A stretch of DNA of 64,000 nucleotides, taken from positions 1 through 64,000 of the forward strand of contig NZ_JACHHX010000013.1 in assembly GCF_014202935.1 (NCBI RefSeq). The letters run 5' to 3'. The notes beneath the pieces are model-generated. The model worked only from the letters and a program-made list of their open reading frames with translations, made no database searches and was not told where the DNA came from. Positions 63,347 to 64,000 of this stretch are shown piece after piece. The stretch is from Rehaibacterium terrae. GTDB lineage: Bacteria > Pseudomonadota > Gammaproteobacteria > Xanthomonadales > Xanthomonadaceae. Made by a program: the position numbers and the translations under genes. Within the stretch, counting starts at the first letter, position 1; every line of letters starts with the position of its first letter.

Positions 63347-63376
63347 AAACCCCGGCCCAGGCCGGGGTTTTCGTTT
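63347..63376 (+). terminator. rho-independent terminator after the first csp gene
   Basis: A perfect hairpin (arms aaaaccccggcc / ggccggggtttt) with a 2-nt loop and a flanking T-rich tract lies 25 bp beyond the stop. Confidence 0.85.
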
Positions 63377-63444
63377 TCCGGAGGTTGCCGGCCCGGTGGC
63401 CGGATCCGTTTTCCGCCCTGCTCGCAATCGTAAAAAAAGCGGGT

Positions 63445-63450
63445 TAGTAT
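63445..63450 (+). promoter_or_regulatory. candidate -10 element of the second cold-shock gene
   Basis: TAGTAT lies just upstream of the conserved leader. The -35 is weak (TCGCAA at 63422-63427 with a 17-base spacer). Confidence 0.4.
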
Positions 63451-63454
63451 CGGG

Positions 63455-63518
63455 CGCGCTGTGCTTGCTTGGGTCACTGTGAATCGTGGCCCGATGCGGC
63501 AGATCCGAGCGATCCGCT
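63455..63518 (+). promoter_or_regulatory. conserved cold-shock leader element, copy 2
   Basis: This is the partner of 62943-63010. Block ggtcactgtgaatcgtggc is followed by cgatgcgg and agatcc with single-base changes, while the DNA between this element and the ATG diverges. Confidence 0.6.
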
Positions 63519-63608
63519 ACATCGAGACATCGCTTCTCCTTGGCAAGCGGCACCGTGCGGGCGAGGGGCCCGCCGGGTTTCAATCCAACTGTTGCAAGGA
63601 GTTCGTCC

Positions 63609-63818
63609 ATGTCGGATCGTCAGATCGGCACCGTCAAGTGGTTCAACGACGCCAAGGGTTTCGGCTTCATCAGCCGCGACAACGGCGATGACGTGTTCGT
63701 CCACTTCCGCGCCATCCAGGGCACCGGGTTCAAGTCGCTCAAGGAAGGCCAGAAGGTCAGCTTCAAGGTGGTGCAGGGCCAGAAGGGCCTGCAGGCCGAC
63801 GAGGTGCAGGCGCTGTAA
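63609..63818 (+). CDS. cold-shock protein (CspA family), second copy
   Basis: This 69-residue cold-shock domain protein is a close paralogue of the gene at 63112. RNP1 KGFGFIS and RNP2 VFVHF are intact. Changes cluster in the loop after RNP1 (RDNGDDV against RAEGEDL) and on the outer strands (KVVQGQ against TVTQGP), so RNA preference might differ slightly. AAGGAG lies before the ATG. It has its own promoter candidate, its own copy of the leader element and its own terminator, so the two genes can be regulated separately. Confidence 0.97.
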   Translation: MSDRQIGTVKWFNDAKGFGFISRDNGDDVFVHFRAIQGTGFKSLKEGQKVSFKVVQGQKGLQADEVQAL

Positions 63819-63846
63819 GTCCAGCGCCCATGGCGGTACCGCCAAG

Positions 63847-63876
63847 CCCCGGCCGCGCCAGCGGCCGGGGTTTTTT
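63847..63876 (+). terminator. rho-independent terminator after the second csp gene
   Basis: Perfect 10-bp GC arms (63847-63856, 63861-63870) with a 4-nt loop are followed by six T residues. Confidence 0.9.
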
Positions 63877-63888
63877 CTTGTCCGCAAG

Positions 63889-64000
63889 TCAGCGCAAGGC
63901 GCCGAACAGGTGCCGGGGGTCGAAATAGACCTCGTTGCGGACGATCAGGCCGCCTTCGAGCTCGATCAGATCCATGCCGCGCGCCTCGTGCGTGCTGTCC
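63889..64000 (-). CDS. NTF2/SnoaL-like protein, C-terminal fragment (cut by window end)
   Basis: Only the last 37 codons lie in the window. They read EARGMDLIELEGGLI, then VRNEVYFDPRHLFGALR and stop. The pattern 'Gly-Gly-Leu-Ile-x-Arg-Asn-x-Val-Tyr-Phe-Asp' at the C-terminus is typical of SnoaL-like NTF2-fold proteins that act on or bind small ligands. The frame is open to the window edge. It converges with the second csp gene, whose terminator lies 13 bp away. Confidence 0.65.
   Translation of the reverse strand, partial: DSTHEARGMDLIELEGGLIVRNEVYFDPRHLFGALR

Overview
This is a GC-rich bacterial window. Gene content and style point to a gammaproteobacterium, probably in the Xanthomonadales/Lysobacterales: fabA-fabB, a DUF6164 protein, a PA2169/DUF2383 protein, RluF, Uup, lipoprotein peptidases of the Dcp, S9 and S10 types, and two short cold-shock proteins. 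The genus cannot be fixed from the sequence alone. No tRNA, rRNA or CRISPR array was recognised.

Region 1 (219-7148, minus strand) is a type I restriction-modification operon transcribed hsdR - hsdS - prrC-like - hsdM. The third gene is the most exciting item. It is a 376-residue ATPase with the PrrC anticodon-nuclease architecture and the R-x3-E...H nuclease triad. It lies 3 bp after hsdS and its stop overlaps the hsdM start. This looks like a restriction-guarded RNA-cleaving suicide device. A decayed IS91-type transposase fragment (about 7408-7790) borders the locus, so it was probably acquired horizontally.

Region 2 (7.9-24.2 kb) is mostly housekeeping and envelope functions. It holds a DUF6164 protein, an FKBP lipoprotein, a second lipoprotein, an SLC13/DASS anion permease, a Tat-exported aldo-keto reductase, a membrane diguanylate cyclase, RluF, a DUF2383 protein, a DUF2189 membrane protein and the fabA-fabB unsaturated fatty acid operon. 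These are followed by an unusual phosphoribosyltransferase-hydrolase fusion, a decayed dodecin-like fragment, a CBS pair and a Dcp-like metallopeptidase.

Region 3 (24.2-41.4 kb) carries YaiI, an S9 peptidase, a YbaK deacylase, glutathione peroxidase, an S8 subtilase, a duplicated DUF417 protein, a tandem NTF2-like protein, SlyD, a GST and a second diguanylate cyclase. It then has a three-gene 2-oxoacid:ferredoxin oxidoreductase operon (GltD-like flavoprotein plus alpha and beta subunits) and YceH.

Region 4 (41.5-64 kb) has a REC-EAL phosphodiesterase, a large hybrid histidine kinase, DUF456, class I fumarase, a coupled lipoprotein pair, Uup, Cfa and an NfeD-slipin pair. Next come a PQQ-type sugar dehydrogenase, a Tat-exported epimerase, an MFS carrier, a DMT exporter and an S10 peptidase. 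Two paralogous cold-shock genes share a conserved leader, and the window ends inside an NTF2-like gene.

Three copies of a composite multi-hairpin intergenic repeat (12267-12411, 19084-19232, 62711-62895, the last inverted) mark this genome's own repeat family. Recurring themes are c-di-GMP signalling (two cyclases, one phosphodiesterase), membrane lipid modification (FabA, FabB, Cfa) and an export-heavy peptidase set (M3, S8, S9, S10). Most start codons were moved inward from the longest open frame to a start with a Shine-Dalgarno match or a signal peptide; these choices are stated per gene.
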